A stretch of DNA of 64,000 bases from contig NZ_CP028369.1 in assembly GCF_003032475.1 (NCBI RefSeq), positions 3,844,001 to 3,908,000 on the forward strand. Direction: 5' to 3'. Each line of letters begins with the position of its first letter. Positions within the stretch are counted from its first letter, which is position 1. Below are positions 32,881 through 42,009 of this stretch, piece by piece. The position numbers were made by a program, and so were the translations under genes. Below the pieces are notes generated by a model. It was not told the DNA's origin. It was given only the letters and a program-made list of their open reading frames with translations, and searched no databases. The stretch comes from Streptomyces sp. P3. Lineage in GTDB: Bacteria; Actinomycetota; Actinomycetes; Streptomycetales; Streptomycetaceae.

Positions 32881-35069
32881 GGTCGCCCGTCGCCTGCTGT
32901 ATGGCGGCCGTGGGCCAGGGCGCCGGGTGAGCGACGCTGAAGTTGGAGACTCTCCCAGGGCAGATCCTCTGCCTCTGGTCCATCGGGATCCGGTTCGTAC
33001 GTCGTCTCGTCGGCCCACTCGGGGCTCTCCAACTCGTCTGGCCAGAAAAGTCCTTCGACGTCAGCAGTCGGGACGTCGTCTGTGTCCCGTTCGCCGGCCG
33101 TCATGAACCAGTCCGGTTCGTCGTGAGCCTCAAGAGGTTCGCTGCCGTCCGCCGCGGCGCCATCTGCTGCCGGATCGGACGGGTACAGGAAGTCGAAGAG
33201 CTGCCGCATGTGCTCGGGGACTGTTGGCGGGTCGGGCACCTCCCCAGAGTCCGCCTCGTTGGCCTCCGCAAGCAGAGAGGCGAAGGCCAGCGCGAACTCG
33301 CCCTTCTTGCTGGAGCCCCGGCCTGCCTTGATCGCGGGCTCCTCCTTCGTGCCCTTCTTCGCGCTACGAAACAGCTCGTGCATCGTGCGGGCCGTCACGT
33401 TTTCCTCGCCATCTAGGCCGACCTCGCGCAGAGCTGCAACGATCAAGCGCTCATTGCCCTTGGTGATGGACGGTTCCAGGGTCGGGTGACTGACGAAGGC
33501 GTCGACGACCGAGGGGTCGTGTTCGGAGAGCCATCCCGGTTTCTTGCGCTCCTCGCTCTCGAAGGGCAGGTCGCTGTCGACGAGGACGGCCAGCTTGGTG
33601 CATAGTTCGCTGCCTCGGGTCGCCAGGAGATGCGCCGGCCACTGGCCGACTTTCCATCCCATGTGCACGATGCTGAGTGCGTCAATGAAAGCGTGTTTGA
33701 GTGTGTCCTGACCGGCCCAAGTCCTGCCGAACTCCCGGAGGACAGCCGCGTCGGTAACACCCTCGACGAGGACGAGACGTTCCGCGAAGAGGGCGGCGGA
33801 CCGGCTCGCATCCAGATGGAGCCGGGTCTTCCGCAGGGTGACGTCACGGTGCTCGGCCGGCACGACGTCGGCAACGGTGCGGCACACCCTTCCTTGCGCC
33901 GTCCGGCGCACGACGACGAGTTCCTCCGGGGCACAGGACGTGATCACGTCCGTCGCGTGGCTGGAGAGAATGACCTGTAGCTCCGGCCGCTCCTTGACAG
34001 TCTTGCGCAAGTATCGGACAAGGGCGTGCTGCAGCTGCGGATGGAGGTGCGCCTCGGGCTCCTCGATGACGACCGTTGCGTGGAAGGGCTTCGTACCGAA
34101 GAAGGAATCCTCCTCCGACTCGGCGTCGGCCTGGGCCTGTTCGAGGTTCCGGATAGCCTGCTGGATCTCTTCCTCCACCGTGAGGGGCGGCCGATCAGCG
34201 AACTCCGAGTGAGGCCGGGCAGTGTCCTGCGGAAGCTCGGTGGAGTCAGGTATCGCCGCCAGGGTCACGGCTATGTGCAACAGGTTCACGTATCCCAGGC
34301 CGGACACTTCGAGAGGCCGGGCGAAGGCGCGTCCTTCCAACACGGCGAGCATGAGCTCCAACACGCGGGCGAGGTAGGTGTCGTCGATGACCTGGCCACG
34401 TATGTACGGCCACTGGGGATTCACCCCAGCCGACAGATCTGTCAGGTAGCCGCGGATCCGCGCCTCGACCGCATCGATGATGTTTTCCTTGGCCAGATCC
34501 TCCAACAGTTGGGAGGCCCGCGCCCGGAGACCCACCAGGTTCCGGGTGCCGCTCTGGCGCTGCTGTTCGGCACGGAGTAGCTCCACCAGGATCCGTGTCT
34601 CTCGGCGGGCCAGCTCGTCCAGCGGATGACGCCAGGCCGGCAGGTAGATGAGTTTGTACGGGTCCAAGTCCAGAGACCTGCCGTGCGCCGCCTCGATCTT
34701 GGTGGCGACGCTGCCGAGCCTGCGGCTCAGCGTGACGCCCCATCTCTGGGCGACTTCACCGAGCCGTTGATGGCCGACCCTGTGCAGCTGGCGTCCGAGG
34801 CGCCCTTCCTCGGCGAGACTGTCGGCCAGCTTGTACGCCACCTCGATAGTGCGCTTGGAGCCTTCGGGCGCGAGCGTGGCAGATCCGTACCTCGGCAGGA
34901 CCGGGAAGCGGGAACCGGGATGAGCGAGGTAGAGCGCGTCCGTGAGGGTCGTCTTTCCGGCGCCGTTGGCTCCGATCAGCACGCCGAAACGGCCGGGCAA
35001 GTGGCAGACTATCTCGCCCTCCGTACTTGCCCGGAACCCGCTCACCGCGATACGACTCAGGTGCACCAT
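32877..35069 (-). CDS. gajA: OLD-family ATPase-TOPRIM nuclease, GajA-like
   Basis: A 730-residue protein. The N-terminal ABC-type ATPase has Walker [11 protein letters not shown] near residue 35, a Walker B strand [17 protein letters not shown] and switch ILSSHATD. The C-terminal TOPRIM domain has [12 protein letters not shown] (the glutamate) and [10 protein letters not shown] (DxD). This is the GajA layout, but canonical GajA is nearer 580 residues; the extra length is mostly an acidic C-terminal tail (residues 620-725). Start at ATG 35069 is chosen over ATG 35078 and TTG 35084, because the conserved [11 protein letters not shown] begins there. Confidence 0.8.
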   Translation of the reverse strand: MVHLSRIAVSGFRASTEGEIVCHLPGRFGVLIGANGAGKTTLTDALYLAHPGSRFPVLPRYGSATLAPEGSKRTIEVAYKLADSLAEEGRLGRQLHRVGHQRLGEVAQRWGVTLSRRLGSVATKIEAAHGRSLDLDPYKLIYLPAWRHPLDELARRETRILVELLRAEQQRQSGTRNLVGLRARASQLLEDLAKENIIDAVEARIRGYLTDLSAGVNPQWPYIRGQVIDDTYLARVLELMLAVLEGRAFARPLEVSGLGYVNLLHIAVTLAAIPDSTELPQDTARPHSEFADRPPLTVEEEIQQAIRNLEQAQADAESEEDSFFGTKPFHATVVIEEPEAHLHPQLQHALVRYLRKTVKERPELQVILSSHATDVITSCAPEELVVVRRTAQGRVCRTVADVVPAEHRDVTLRKTRLHLDASRSAALFAERLVLVEGVTDAAVLREFGRTWAGQDTLKHAFIDALSIVHMGWKVGQWPAHLLATRGSELCTKLAVLVDSDLPFESEERKKPGWLSEHDPSVVDAFVSHPTLEPSITKGNERLIVAALREVGLDGEENVTARTMHELFRSAKKGTKEEPAIKAGRGSSKKGEFALAFASLLAEANEADSGEVPDPPTVPEHMRQLFDFLYPSDPAADGAAADGSEPLEAHDEPDWFMTAGERDTDDVPTADVEGLFWPDELESPEWADETTYEPDPDGPEAEDLPWESLQLQRRSPGALAHGRHTAGDGRP

Positions 35070-35238
35070 GCCCCCCATGGACAAGAAGTACGTCAGTAGT
35101 CATCATCGCCCCCGACACTGACAACACCCGGCCTTTTGTGCTCACTTGCAGTCCGAATGTGGGCCTGGGCGAAACCGACAGTCAGGTGACCAGAACGACA
35201 AGAGTCGTATGACGGGAGACTGTCACGTACGGATCTGT

Positions 35239-35271
35239 GGGAGCCCGAGGGTGAGATCCCCTCGGGCTCCC
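35239..35271. terminator. Strong bidirectional hairpin terminator
   Basis: Perfect 13-bp stem: GGGAGCCCGAGGG (35239-35251) and CCCTCGGGCTCCC (35259-35271) with a 7-base loop. It lies just beyond the last gene of the long leftward block and upstream of the Gabija-like pair, so it probably insulates the two. Confidence 0.75.
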
Positions 35272-35290
35272 CGACCTTCTGCGGTGGCGG

Positions 35291-35629
35291 TCAGACCTCG
35301 GCGAGGCGGTTGGAGAGGTCCAGGGCGCTGGTGGCGATGGCGAGGGCGGTGCACAGGCCGGTCACCTCGTGGAGGGTGGGGCGGACCAGGCGCGGCCAGT
35401 CGTCGGGGGCGGCGGGCCAGGAGGCGAGGAGAACCTCGGTGGTGGCCAGGCCGAGGTGGGCGGTGACGTCCCAGCTCCCGTGGGGGGCGGGCTCCCAGTG
35501 CAGGCGGATACGGCCGAGCGGGAGTTCAGGGGTGCCCGCCGGGAGCCAGAAGACGTCGAGCGGTCCCTCCGGGAGGGCGGAGACGCGCTGGACCACTGCG
35601 CCGCGCACTCCCGACGGCATGGGCCGCAC
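35291..35629 (-). CDS. Hypothetical protein, last gene of leftward block
   Basis: A 112-residue protein starting at GTG 35629. It has a Trp-rich beta region (LDVFWLPAGTPELPLGRIRL, HGSWDVTAHLG) and a helical C-terminus (LCTALAIATSALDLSNRLAE). Small proteins of this kind are common on Streptomyces conjugative elements; I cannot name the family. It ends 20 bp before the strong terminator at 35239. Confidence 0.6.
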   Translation of the reverse strand: MRPMPSGVRGAVVQRVSALPEGPLDVFWLPAGTPELPLGRIRLHWEPAPHGSWDVTAHLGLATTEVLLASWPAAPDDWPRLVRPTLHEVTGLCTALAIATSALDLSNRLAEV

Positions 35630-35711
35630 GGCGAGGGCGTGCAGCGGGTGGGCGGTGGAAGGGCGGGGTCGCGGTGAGATCGGGGCCTCCTGGACAGGTC
35701 CGTACGGTGGG

Positions 35712-36002
35712 TCAGGCCCAGGCGAGGGCGTTGCGGACCGATGCCGGGAGGTAGCCCTCTTGGCCGTTTTCGGCGATGAACGCCATGCCGTCGCCCACGA
35801 CGACGTCGGTGCCGACGTAGTGGGCGAAGGGCCAGTCGGGGTTGACGGCCAGGCGGATCGGCAGGTCGGGGTCGAGGTTCTGAAGTTGGCGGAGCAGGTG
35901 GCCGACGGTCAGGTGCTGGGGCAACGGGGAGCCTCCGGGATCGAGGGTGAAGCGGTGTGGTGATAGAGCGTCAGGGGCGTCGAGGCAGAGTTGGTCGCGC
36001 AA
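35712..36002 (-). CDS. Hypothetical protein
   Basis: A 96-residue soluble protein. A helical LTVGHLLRQLQNLDPDLPIR is followed by short strands ending EGYLPASVRNALAW. This pattern (helix, LDPDLP turn, strands) recurs in small Streptomyces element proteins of unknown function. The start could also lie a few codons inside. It sits between the gene at 35291 and the DUF317 gene. Confidence 0.55.
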   Translation of the reverse strand: MRDQLCLDAPDALSPHRFTLDPGGSPLPQHLTVGHLLRQLQNLDPDLPIRLAVNPDWPFAHYVGTDVVVGDGMAFIAENGQEGYLPASVRNALAWA

Positions 36003-36020
36003 GACCGTCTGCTGGGTGGT

Positions 36021-36362
36021 TCAGCGGCCAGCGATGAGCGCGGCGAGGAACCCGGCCACGGCCTCGGAAGGGGTGTCGGGGCCGAACTCCTGGATCCAGG
36101 GCTCGGCGTCGGAGGGGTGGACCCGGACCTGCCAGACGATGCCGTGCTTCCAAGCGGTGGTGTCCTCGGGGAGACAGCCGACGTAGACGCGCCCGTCCGG
36201 GCTGGTGCAGTGCACGTTGGCCTCCGGGGTGTCGACGATCGCCCAGCCGAGCCCGCCGAGCAGTTCGAGTACCGGGCTCGCACAGTGGTCGCTGGAGAGC
36301 CAGACGCGTTCCTCCACGGCGGGGCGGACGACGGCTGGCAGGAGGGTGCTGGAGGCGTTCAC
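36021..36362 (-). CDS. DUF317 domain protein (single domain)
   Basis: A 113-residue protein from GTG 36362 with AAGGGA upstream. It has the DUF317 pattern: WLSSDHCASPVLELLGGLGW, a CTSPDGRVYVGCLPE strand pair, WKHGIVWQVRVHP, and a final TPSEAVAGFLAALI helix. DUF317 proteins are found almost only on Streptomyces plasmids and integrative elements. A two-domain DUF317 protein is encoded at 37421. The frame is open well upstream, but that part lies across the divergent promoter region and is not protein-like. Confidence 0.75.
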   Translation of the reverse strand: MNASSTLLPAVVRPAVEERVWLSSDHCASPVLELLGGLGWAIVDTPEANVHCTSPDGRVYVGCLPEDTTAWKHGIVWQVRVHPSDAEPWIQEFGPDTPSEAVAGFLAALIAGR

Positions 36363-36581
36363 GAGTGGGCGTCCCTTCGTTGACCTGCGGGTATTCCCGA
36401 CGTCCGTACGTTGACATGCGGTGTGCCGAAGTACGTAGTCGTTTCCGGGAAGGTGACGTCTGCCGTGGGCGAACTGGCCGCCGAGGGGGGAGGAGGCCTG
36501 CGGGCCGGGGAATGGATCGGCGCGATCGGTTGTCGTAACCGGGTTGCGGCGCGGGGCCGTACGGAGCAGAAGGGGCAGGCC

Positions 36582-36848
36582 ATGGCGGAGTCGAGCAGAC
36601 ACTGGGACGGTGCCGGGCTGGAGCGCAAGATCCGTGGCGCCGGGCGGCCGTGGACGGTGGGCGACATAGCGATGGTGGCCGACGGCCAGTGGGCCGTGGG
36701 CATCCAGGCCCGGAGGCAGCGTGGCGGTGAAGCCGCGGTGGAGCGTCGGATCGCGGACGGGCGGCGCGTCGAGCTGACGTTCGTGGAGCTGGCCCGCGCG
36801 ATGGACCCCCGGTTCGGTGCGGCCCATCGCGACGAAGGCTCCTGCTGA
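36582..36848 (+). CDS. Small basic protein, opposite to the leftward block
   Basis: An 88-residue protein from ATG 36582 with an AAGGGGC site. It reads ERKIRGAGRPWTVGDIAMVA then DGQWAVGIQARRQRGGEA and is net basic with a VELTFVELARAMDP helix. It is the only plus-strand gene in this block, diverging from the DUF317 gene, with a TTGACA at 36411 as a possible -35 box. It converges on 36853 with a 4-bp gap. Function unknown. Confidence 0.5.
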   Translation: MAESSRHWDGAGLERKIRGAGRPWTVGDIAMVADGQWAVGIQARRQRGGEAAVERRIADGRRVELTFVELARAMDPRFGAAHRDEGSC

Positions 36849-36852
36849 CCGG

Positions 36853-37349
36853 TTACCGTCCGGGCCCGGTCGTGGCCACCGTGGGGCGGACAGCGGCCAA
36901 CGGGGCGGGCTGGTCCGGTGGTTGGCCCAGGGCGCGCGGTGCGTGCGCGGAGCGGGCGACAGCGGCCTGGGCCAGGCTGAGTGACGGTGCGCGGTCCGTG
37001 GTCATGGCGGCTTCGCGGGCCTGGATCACGTGGCTGATCGCCTGCAGGCTATGCGGCTCTCGGCCTGCGCGACGCGCAGGTCCACCGCAGAGCTGGTGAT
37101 CCGCTCCAGGTCGTGGAAGGCCGGCACATGACCGGGCCGGGTTATGGCGTGCAGGCGGTCTTGGTGGACGGCGACCGCGTTGTTCGAGACGACGAGGCTC
37201 GAACGGGTATGCATCGCCGAGCGCAGGAGCGGATCCTCGACGGGGCGGCGGACCGCGAGGGTTTCCAGCGCCTCGATGGGGCGGCCAGGGCGGCCCCAGG
37301 CTTTCTCGATCATCGCGTCGGCCTGGTCGAGTGCGGTGGCGTCGGGCAT
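36853..37349 (-). pseudogene. Frameshifted helical protein with AxARS-type tail
   Basis: The first frame starts at 37349 (MPDATALDQADAMIEKAWGR) and gives good coding sequence to about 37060, where it hits TGA after a change of frame. The next frame carries the natural continuation (HSLQAISHVIQAREAAM) and a tail with LAQAAVARSAHAPRALGQ to TAA at 36853. One base lost or gained near 37058 explains this. The intact product would be about 165 residues. It may be a sequencing error rather than a true pseudogene. Confidence 0.55.
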
Positions 37350-37420
37350 GGCGGAACTCCCGGTATTCGGAGGTGCTGCTTCGGTCAGAGGCGACGTCTC
37401 GGAGGGGCTGGGGGCGGGAG

Positions 37421-38365
37421 TCAGCGGCTGTGCCGTGGGGCCGACGGGCTGGCCGGCGGCCTGGCCGCCGCTGCGTGTGCGAGGTTGCCCGACAGATTCT
37501 GTGCCGCAGTCGCGGTGCGACTGCGAGCGGCCACCACGCGGAGGTCGGCTGCTGTCTGCGGGGCGCGTGCGGCGCGGTGGACGGCCTGGGCGACAGCGGT
37601 GCGGCGCACGTCGAGTGGGGTCGGAGCACGAGAGATCTGAGGATCGGCGGCTTGGCCGATCGGGGCCAGCGTGACCAGGTGCTCCACCTTGCGGTTGATC
37701 TGGTGCCGCTCACGAATCGCCGGGGCTGAGTCCGACATGGCGGCTGCGGTCGCCGCGATCAGGTGGGTCGGGGTGCGGGCTGTGAAGACCGCTTCCGCGC
37801 GCGTGCCCCAACCCGGAGGACCGGCCCACAGCCTGACGGTTTCGTCGTCCCAGTCAGAGAGGCGGTTGTCGATCAGAACGCCTGCTTGTCCGTCGGGGGC
37901 GATGATCTCGACAGTGCCGCGCTCGGCCGCCTCGTCGCGGGTCCAGCCGGCATTGGTCAGCGGCCGGACGGCACCAGCCCAGTACAACGACGGGTTCGTC
38001 AAGAAGCGCGCGTTGCCTTCGCTGGCCTCGGATTCGGCGTAGTCGCGGGCCAGAGCGCTGGTGAGCCCGGCGACGATCTCGGCCGGGGTGACGTGGTTGA
38101 AGGTTGCCGTCCAGCGGGGTGCGGAGACGGCGTCCTCGGCGGCGGTGATCTTCCACAGTTCGAAGTCGTCGCCGAACCAGCCGATCCGTATTCGCTGGTC
38201 GGGCGAGGTGACGAGGAGCTGGCAGGGGCCCTCGTCGAGATAGTGGTGCGGCCAGTGACTGACAGGGGCGAAGCCAGCGTCCCCGGTCCCGTTGGAGCCG
38301 GCCAGGTACATGGGGCTGACCAGTACCTCTTGATAGGGATGCTGGTCGTAGGGCTGGGTGTTCAC
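37421..38365 (-). CDS. DUF317 domain protein (two domains)
   Basis: A 314-residue protein from GTG 38365 with GGAG ten bases upstream. The first DUF317 copy includes RIRIGWFGDDFELWKI and APRWTATFNHVTPAEIVAGL; the second runs from about 120 to 215 (SLYWAGAVRPL, VLIDNRLSDWDDETVRLW). The last 95 residues are helical and end with a tail containing AARSRTATAAQNL and a Pro/Ala-rich SPSAPRHSR end. That tail resembles those of many unrelated proteins in this block. Confidence 0.8.
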   Translation of the reverse strand: MNTQPYDQHPYQEVLVSPMYLAGSNGTGDAGFAPVSHWPHHYLDEGPCQLLVTSPDQRIRIGWFGDDFELWKITAAEDAVSAPRWTATFNHVTPAEIVAGLTSALARDYAESEASEGNARFLTNPSLYWAGAVRPLTNAGWTRDEAAERGTVEIIAPDGQAGVLIDNRLSDWDDETVRLWAGPPGWGTRAEAVFTARTPTHLIAATAAAMSDSAPAIRERHQINRKVEHLVTLAPIGQAADPQISRAPTPLDVRRTAVAQAVHRAARAPQTAADLRVVAARSRTATAAQNLSGNLAHAAAARPPASPSAPRHSR

Positions 38366-38485
38366 GGTCGAGACTCCGAGGTGTAGGAGGGGAACGCGCC
38401 CGCGTGCGCAGAGGAACGAACGGCTGGACCGCACGGGGGCGCCGTGGCAACGGCGTGAAGCGGTTGACTCTCAGCGCCACCCGGG

Positions 38486-39320
38486 TCACCGGCCTCGGGA
38501 GGAGGCCGACTGAGCGGCCACGGCCACCGGCACCCGCGGTTGTGGCTGCGGGGCATGGCTGAACAGGGAGCTGGGCGCGGCGGTGCTCCGCCGCAGGGCC
38601 GCTGAGGTACGGATGCCGTCCGATCCCGGCGGGATGCCCGTGAGGGTGCGTGGCCGCCGCGACCCGGACAGGGGCGGGACGTGGTGCGGCGACGGGGTTG
38701 CTCCAGTGCTCGACGGCTGCGTAGACCGGGCCCAGCGCCCGTCCGGCGGCGGTCAGGACGTATGGATCGCCGTGGCGCGGTCCGGTGCGGGTGACCAGGC
38801 CGTCGAGCTGAAGCCGGATCAGGCGCTGCCGGGTGAAGCTGTTGTCCAGTCCTGCCTGTTCGGAGATGTGGACGAACCGCATGGGCCCGCCCGCGTCGAG
38901 GACCTGGATCACAGCGGTCGAGTGGCGAAGGTGCAGTCGGCGCACGGCGTCCTCGACGCGCTCGGCACCGGCCACCTTGCCCAGCGATAGGTGCGCGTGG
39001 GACCAGTCGGACAGCGCACGGTGTACCGGGGACAGGGCGTCGCCGAACCCACTGAGCTGGTACGGGGCACCGTGGCGATCACCGGCTCGGATCACCAGCC
39101 CGTCATCGTGCATCTGGGCCAGCCGCTTGCCGACGAACTGCTCGCTGACGAAGGGGAGACGGGCGGCGACATCACGCACACGCATGGGGCCGTCCTGCTG
39201 GGCCAGGGTCTGTGACGACCAGGTGGTCCACTTCGGCGCTATCAGGGACAGTGCCTCCTCGACGCGCTGGGCGTCGACGAAGCCGATCTGGGAGGTTGCG
39301 GGTTGTGCAGGGGCGGACAT
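38486..39320 (-). pseudogene. Double winged-helix (HxlR/MarR-like) protein, frameshifted
   Basis: From ATG 39320 the frame encodes two tandem winged-helix units: first residues 15-110 (MRVRDVAARLPFVSEQFVGK, LVIRAGDRHGAPYQLSGFG) and then a second repeat (MRFVHISEQAGLDNSFTRQR, LVTRTGPRHGDPYVLTAAG). After HPHGHPAGI the frame loses coding character and runs open into the next gene, while the neighbouring frame gives a typical element tail (AALRRSTAAPSS) ending at TGA 38486. A one-base indel near 38620 is likely. Whether the DNA-binding part is functional depends on that indel being real. Confidence 0.55.
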
Positions 39321-39368
39321 GGCGCTAACTCCGTTATGGCGAAGGGGAATCGGGCGGCGGGGTGCGGA

Positions 39369-39914
39369 TCAGTGGAGGTCGCGCTCGGCGCGGAGACGCT
39401 GGAGCACCGTGCCGAGGCGGCGGTTGCTGACGTGGATGCCGCGGGCGCGCAGGCCCTGGCGCAAGGCTTCGCGGTTGAGCCGGGGCAGACGGGCGGCGAC
39501 CTGGCGGGATACGGCTATGAGGTCCTCGTCGCCCGGCGCGGGGCCGGTTCGCCGGACGGTCGAAGGCCGGCGGGCGGCAGGCTGGTCCAGGAGTAGGCGG
39601 ACGTCCAGCAGGTCCCAGACTGCCTCGGCTTCCGACTGCTCGCGGCGTTCGAGGTCCACTACTTCGGCCGCGTACCGCAGCACGAGGTCGTCGAGGGCGT
39701 GTTCGCCGGAGCGGCAGTGCTGCCAGGCAGCATCGAGATTGCGGCGGGCGGCACGGGCATGGGCGTTCGTCGTGGCCAGGCCGTCGAGCCGCCGCAGCAC
39801 GATGGGCAGAACGGGATCTCCCGAACCGCCATGCGCGTTGTGGCGCTGGAGGTCCTCCAACGGGCGGCCGTACCGGTGCTCGACCAGATGGCGGGTGTAG
39901 TTCACGGTGGACAT
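39369..39914 (-). CDS. Hypothetical helical protein
   Basis: A 181-residue protein starting at ATG 39914, mostly alpha-helical and charged. It opens with NYTRHLVEHRYGRPLEDLQR and ends with a compact region (LNREALRQGLRARGIHVSNR, RLGTVLQRLRAERDLH) that looks like a winged-helix or RHH-type DNA-binding unit. It lies in the leftward conjugation block. No catalytic residues can be named. Confidence 0.6.
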   Translation of the reverse strand: MSTVNYTRHLVEHRYGRPLEDLQRHNAHGGSGDPVLPIVLRRLDGLATTNAHARAARRNLDAAWQHCRSGEHALDDLVLRYAAEVVDLERREQSEAEAVWDLLDVRLLLDQPAARRPSTVRRTGPAPGDEDLIAVSRQVAARLPRLNREALRQGLRARGIHVSNRRLGTVLQRLRAERDLH

Positions 39915-39935
39915 GGGGGTCTTCCTCCTGGGGAT

Positions 39936-40095
39936 TTAAGCGGGAGCGGGAGCGGGAGGGTTTGGCGGTCGGGCCGGTGAGGGAACGCGGGTCGCGGGGT
40001 AGACGGTCGTCGCTCAGCGCCCAGGGGTCTTCGACGCCGAACTCCTCGGCGATCAGGTGCGCGCCGGGCCGCTTCGCCCTGTCGTGGGGGTTCAT
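39936..40095 (-). pseudogene. Short gene with lost frame
   Basis: An ATG at 40095 overlaps the stop of the upstream gene (ATGA) and opens a clear coding stretch RPGAHLIAEEFGVEDPWALS, but no stop occurs in that frame before the next gene is entirely overrun. A TAA at 39936 is out of frame by one base, so an indel is likely. It may encode a 50-60 residue protein in intact form. Confidence 0.35.
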
Positions 40096-40760
40096 TCGGC
40101 AGCGTTCATCCGGGCGAGCAGGGAGCGCACCAGGGTGGGCAGGCTGTCGGGGCCCTCGCCGATTCGGACGTGATCGGTTGCTTCGCCGAGGACGTACGCG
40201 GCGTCTTCGAGGAGGCCGCTGGAGATCTCCATGCAGGCGTCGGTGATCCGGGAAGCGGCGAGCAGGGACCGAGAGAGCACCTCGACGTAGTCGCCGGGGC
40301 TGAGGTCGGCAGCCTCGGCGGCTGTGCGGATGGCGGCCAACTCCAGCGCGCTGAACGCGAAGTCGAACTCGTCGTCCTGGTCCGTCGGCGAGGGCGCGAC
40401 GAAGGCCGGGTCCGGCAGCTCGGCCGGGATGCCGACGCGCGTGCAGATCTGGTCCACGGAGGCGGTCAGCTCGGCGAGGGACTCGGTGAGCCAGCCGAGC
40501 GCGGAAGCGTAGGACGCCAGGGTGAACAGACCGGCGGGGGTGGAAGGCAGCGGCTCCTCGGCGACGAACTCTTCGAGCCGGTCGTTCAGTTCGCGGACCA
40601 CCCGGGGACCGGCGGACAGTGCGCCGAGGACGGGATGCAGGTAGGAGCGGCCGGCGGAGGTGGGGTACTCGGTCGTGAGGACCTCCGAGACGCTGCGCGC
40701 GGCGTCGGTGAGCAGCCCGGCCAGTTCGGTGCGGTCGAGGGACGCACGGTCGGCGGTCAT
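40092..40760 (-). CDS. Hypothetical protein in RelE-like gene pair
   Basis: A 222-residue protein from ATG 40760, which overlaps the stop of the RelE-like gene (ATGA). It is helical: LASYASALGWLTESLAELTA and LSPGDYVEVLSRSLLAASR. An acidic segment QDDEFDFAFSALELAAIRTA is central. It may be the antitoxin or partner of the RelE-like protein, by position only. A 413-residue open frame covering it is mostly shadow of the neighbouring gene. Confidence 0.6.
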   Translation of the reverse strand: MTADRASLDRTELAGLLTDAARSVSEVLTTEYPTSAGRSYLHPVLGALSAGPRVVRELNDRLEEFVAEEPLPSTPAGLFTLASYASALGWLTESLAELTASVDQICTRVGIPAELPDPAFVAPSPTDQDDEFDFAFSALELAAIRTAAEAADLSPGDYVEVLSRSLLAASRITDACMEISSGLLEDAAYVLGEATDHVRIGEGPDSLPTLVRSLLARMNAAE

Positions 40761-41245
40761 CGGATGGAGGCCTTTCGGGAGGTGGCCGGGGCGGAGGGGC
40801 TGGCTGCCGCCGGTGCGGTGGCTGGGAGGGATGCGGTCGGGTCGATCGCGTGGGGGGATCGGGACCGGGCAGCCTGGACTCGTGCCTCGGCCGCCGCGTC
40901 GGTGCCCTCGTGCCGGTTGAGGCCGGTGCGGTTGGTGCGGAGCTGGGCCGTGCGGTAGACCGCGTAGTCCTCCCGGGCACCGGCCGCGACGAGGTAGATC
41001 TCGCGCTTGTGGGTCGAGGTGGGCGGGGCCGGGCGGAACTGGATGACCATCCGGTAGGAGACGGCCGGGTCGACGTAGACCTTGTGGAAGCCCGCGAGGC
41101 GGCCGGTCAGCGGCAGGCAGTCGTCGCTGCCGTGGACCAGGTTCTGCAGTTCCAGCAGCGCCAGGTCGCGGATTTCGTCGGGGAGTTGGCGCAGGTCCGC
41201 GATGGCGTCCGTGTGGGCGGCGAAGGCGAAGCGGGCGCGGCTCAC
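40757..41245 (-). CDS. RelE/ParE-like fold protein
   Basis: A 162-residue protein from GTG 41245. Residues 1-105 fit the RelE/ParE toxin fold: a helical DAIADLRQLPDEIRDLALLE, then strands GFHKVYVDPAVSYRMVIQFR and KREIYLVAAGAREDYAVYRT. The last 45 residues are a non-globular tail (VQAARSRSPHAID, then Ala/Pro/Ser-rich), which toxins of this family do not normally have. Typical catalytic Lys/Arg/Tyr at the C-terminus are only partly visible, so activity is unclear. Confidence 0.6.
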   Translation of the reverse strand: MSRARFAFAAHTDAIADLRQLPDEIRDLALLELQNLVHGSDDCLPLTGRLAGFHKVYVDPAVSYRMVIQFRPAPPTSTHKREIYLVAAGAREDYAVYRTAQLRTNRTGLNRHEGTDAAAEARVQAARSRSPHAIDPTASLPATAPAAASPSAPATSRKASIR

Positions 41246-42009
41246 ATCGGCCTCCGGGGGGTCGGGCGCTGACCCGTTCCTGCCGACGGCGTGTTGCCCG
41301 TGTCGCGGCCGGCTTTCGGGATCGCGGAGGCACCCGATGACCGGGTGAGGGCGGCGCGGGTCAGCCGGGCGGCGGCCTCACCGCGGTAGTCCGGAGGCTG
41401 CGGCAGCGGACTGCCGCGGTGCTCCAGCCAGTGGCGGGCGGCGGCGTCGTCGGTGAAGGCGCCCTCGCGCATCGTGTACGTGTGGGCGTCGGGGTTCCCC
41501 TCTTCGAGGAAGACACGAATCGGTGCCTGAGCGGCGCTGGAGTCACGGGTCAACGTCCAGGTCTCGTACGGGGCGAAGTCCGAGGTCCAACTGTCGAGGA
41601 CCTTGTAACGAGAGCCTGACTCCCGGATCTGCCGCTCGACCCAGAGGGTGAGATCGTCGGCGGGCTTCAGGGAGTCCCCCTTGGCCTGGGCGATCCGCTC
41701 GGGCGGGCAGCCATGCTCGATCAGCCAGTTCTGGGCGAACGCCAGGCTGGCGTGGTTCGCGGTCTCGAAGGTGAACGTGCGCTCGCGCAGGTCCCGCGTG
41801 ATCTTGATGGCGACGAGTGCCGGATCACCGGGGACGCCCCAGGTCATCGACCTGTCGTGGGCGACGAGGTAGCTGTGCGTCCCCTCCGGGGTGGTGTGGT
41901 GCTCGGCCAGCACGGTCAGGTCTCCGGCCCAGATGCTGCTCTCGGCGAGTTCGGAGGCGGCGTCGGCAGGCTCGAAGTCGGCGAGGCGGAAGTCGGGTTC
42001 GGCGATCAC
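41242..42009 (-). CDS. Hypothetical conserved element protein
   Basis: A 255-residue protein from GTG 42009 overlapping the DUF4913 gene stop. Beta-rich region around HSYLVAHDRSMTWGVPGDPA and RERTFTFETANHASLAFAQN suggests an anti-parallel sheet domain; a second unit includes YETWTLTRDSSAAQAPIRVF. The tail reads ARLTRAALTRSSGASAIPKA and ends in TPRRPM. Function unknown; it overlaps the RelE-like gene as GTGA and is co-translated with both neighbours. Confidence 0.65.
   Translation of the reverse strand: MIAEPDFRLADFEPADAASELAESSIWAGDLTVLAEHHTTPEGTHSYLVAHDRSMTWGVPGDPALVAIKITRDLRERTFTFETANHASLAFAQNWLIEHGCPPERIAQAKGDSLKPADDLTLWVERQIRESGSRYKVLDSWTSDFAPYETWTLTRDSSAAQAPIRVFLEEGNPDAHTYTMREGAFTDDAAARHWLEHRGSPLPQPPDYRGEAAARLTRAALTRSSGASAIPKAGRDTGNTPSAGTGQRPTPRRPM

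Noticed and set aside
39954..39980. TTTGGC and GGCCGG near 39958 as a possible fourth copy of the conserved element
   Set aside because: Spacing and flanks do not match; only short words are shared and the site lies in a coding-like stretch.
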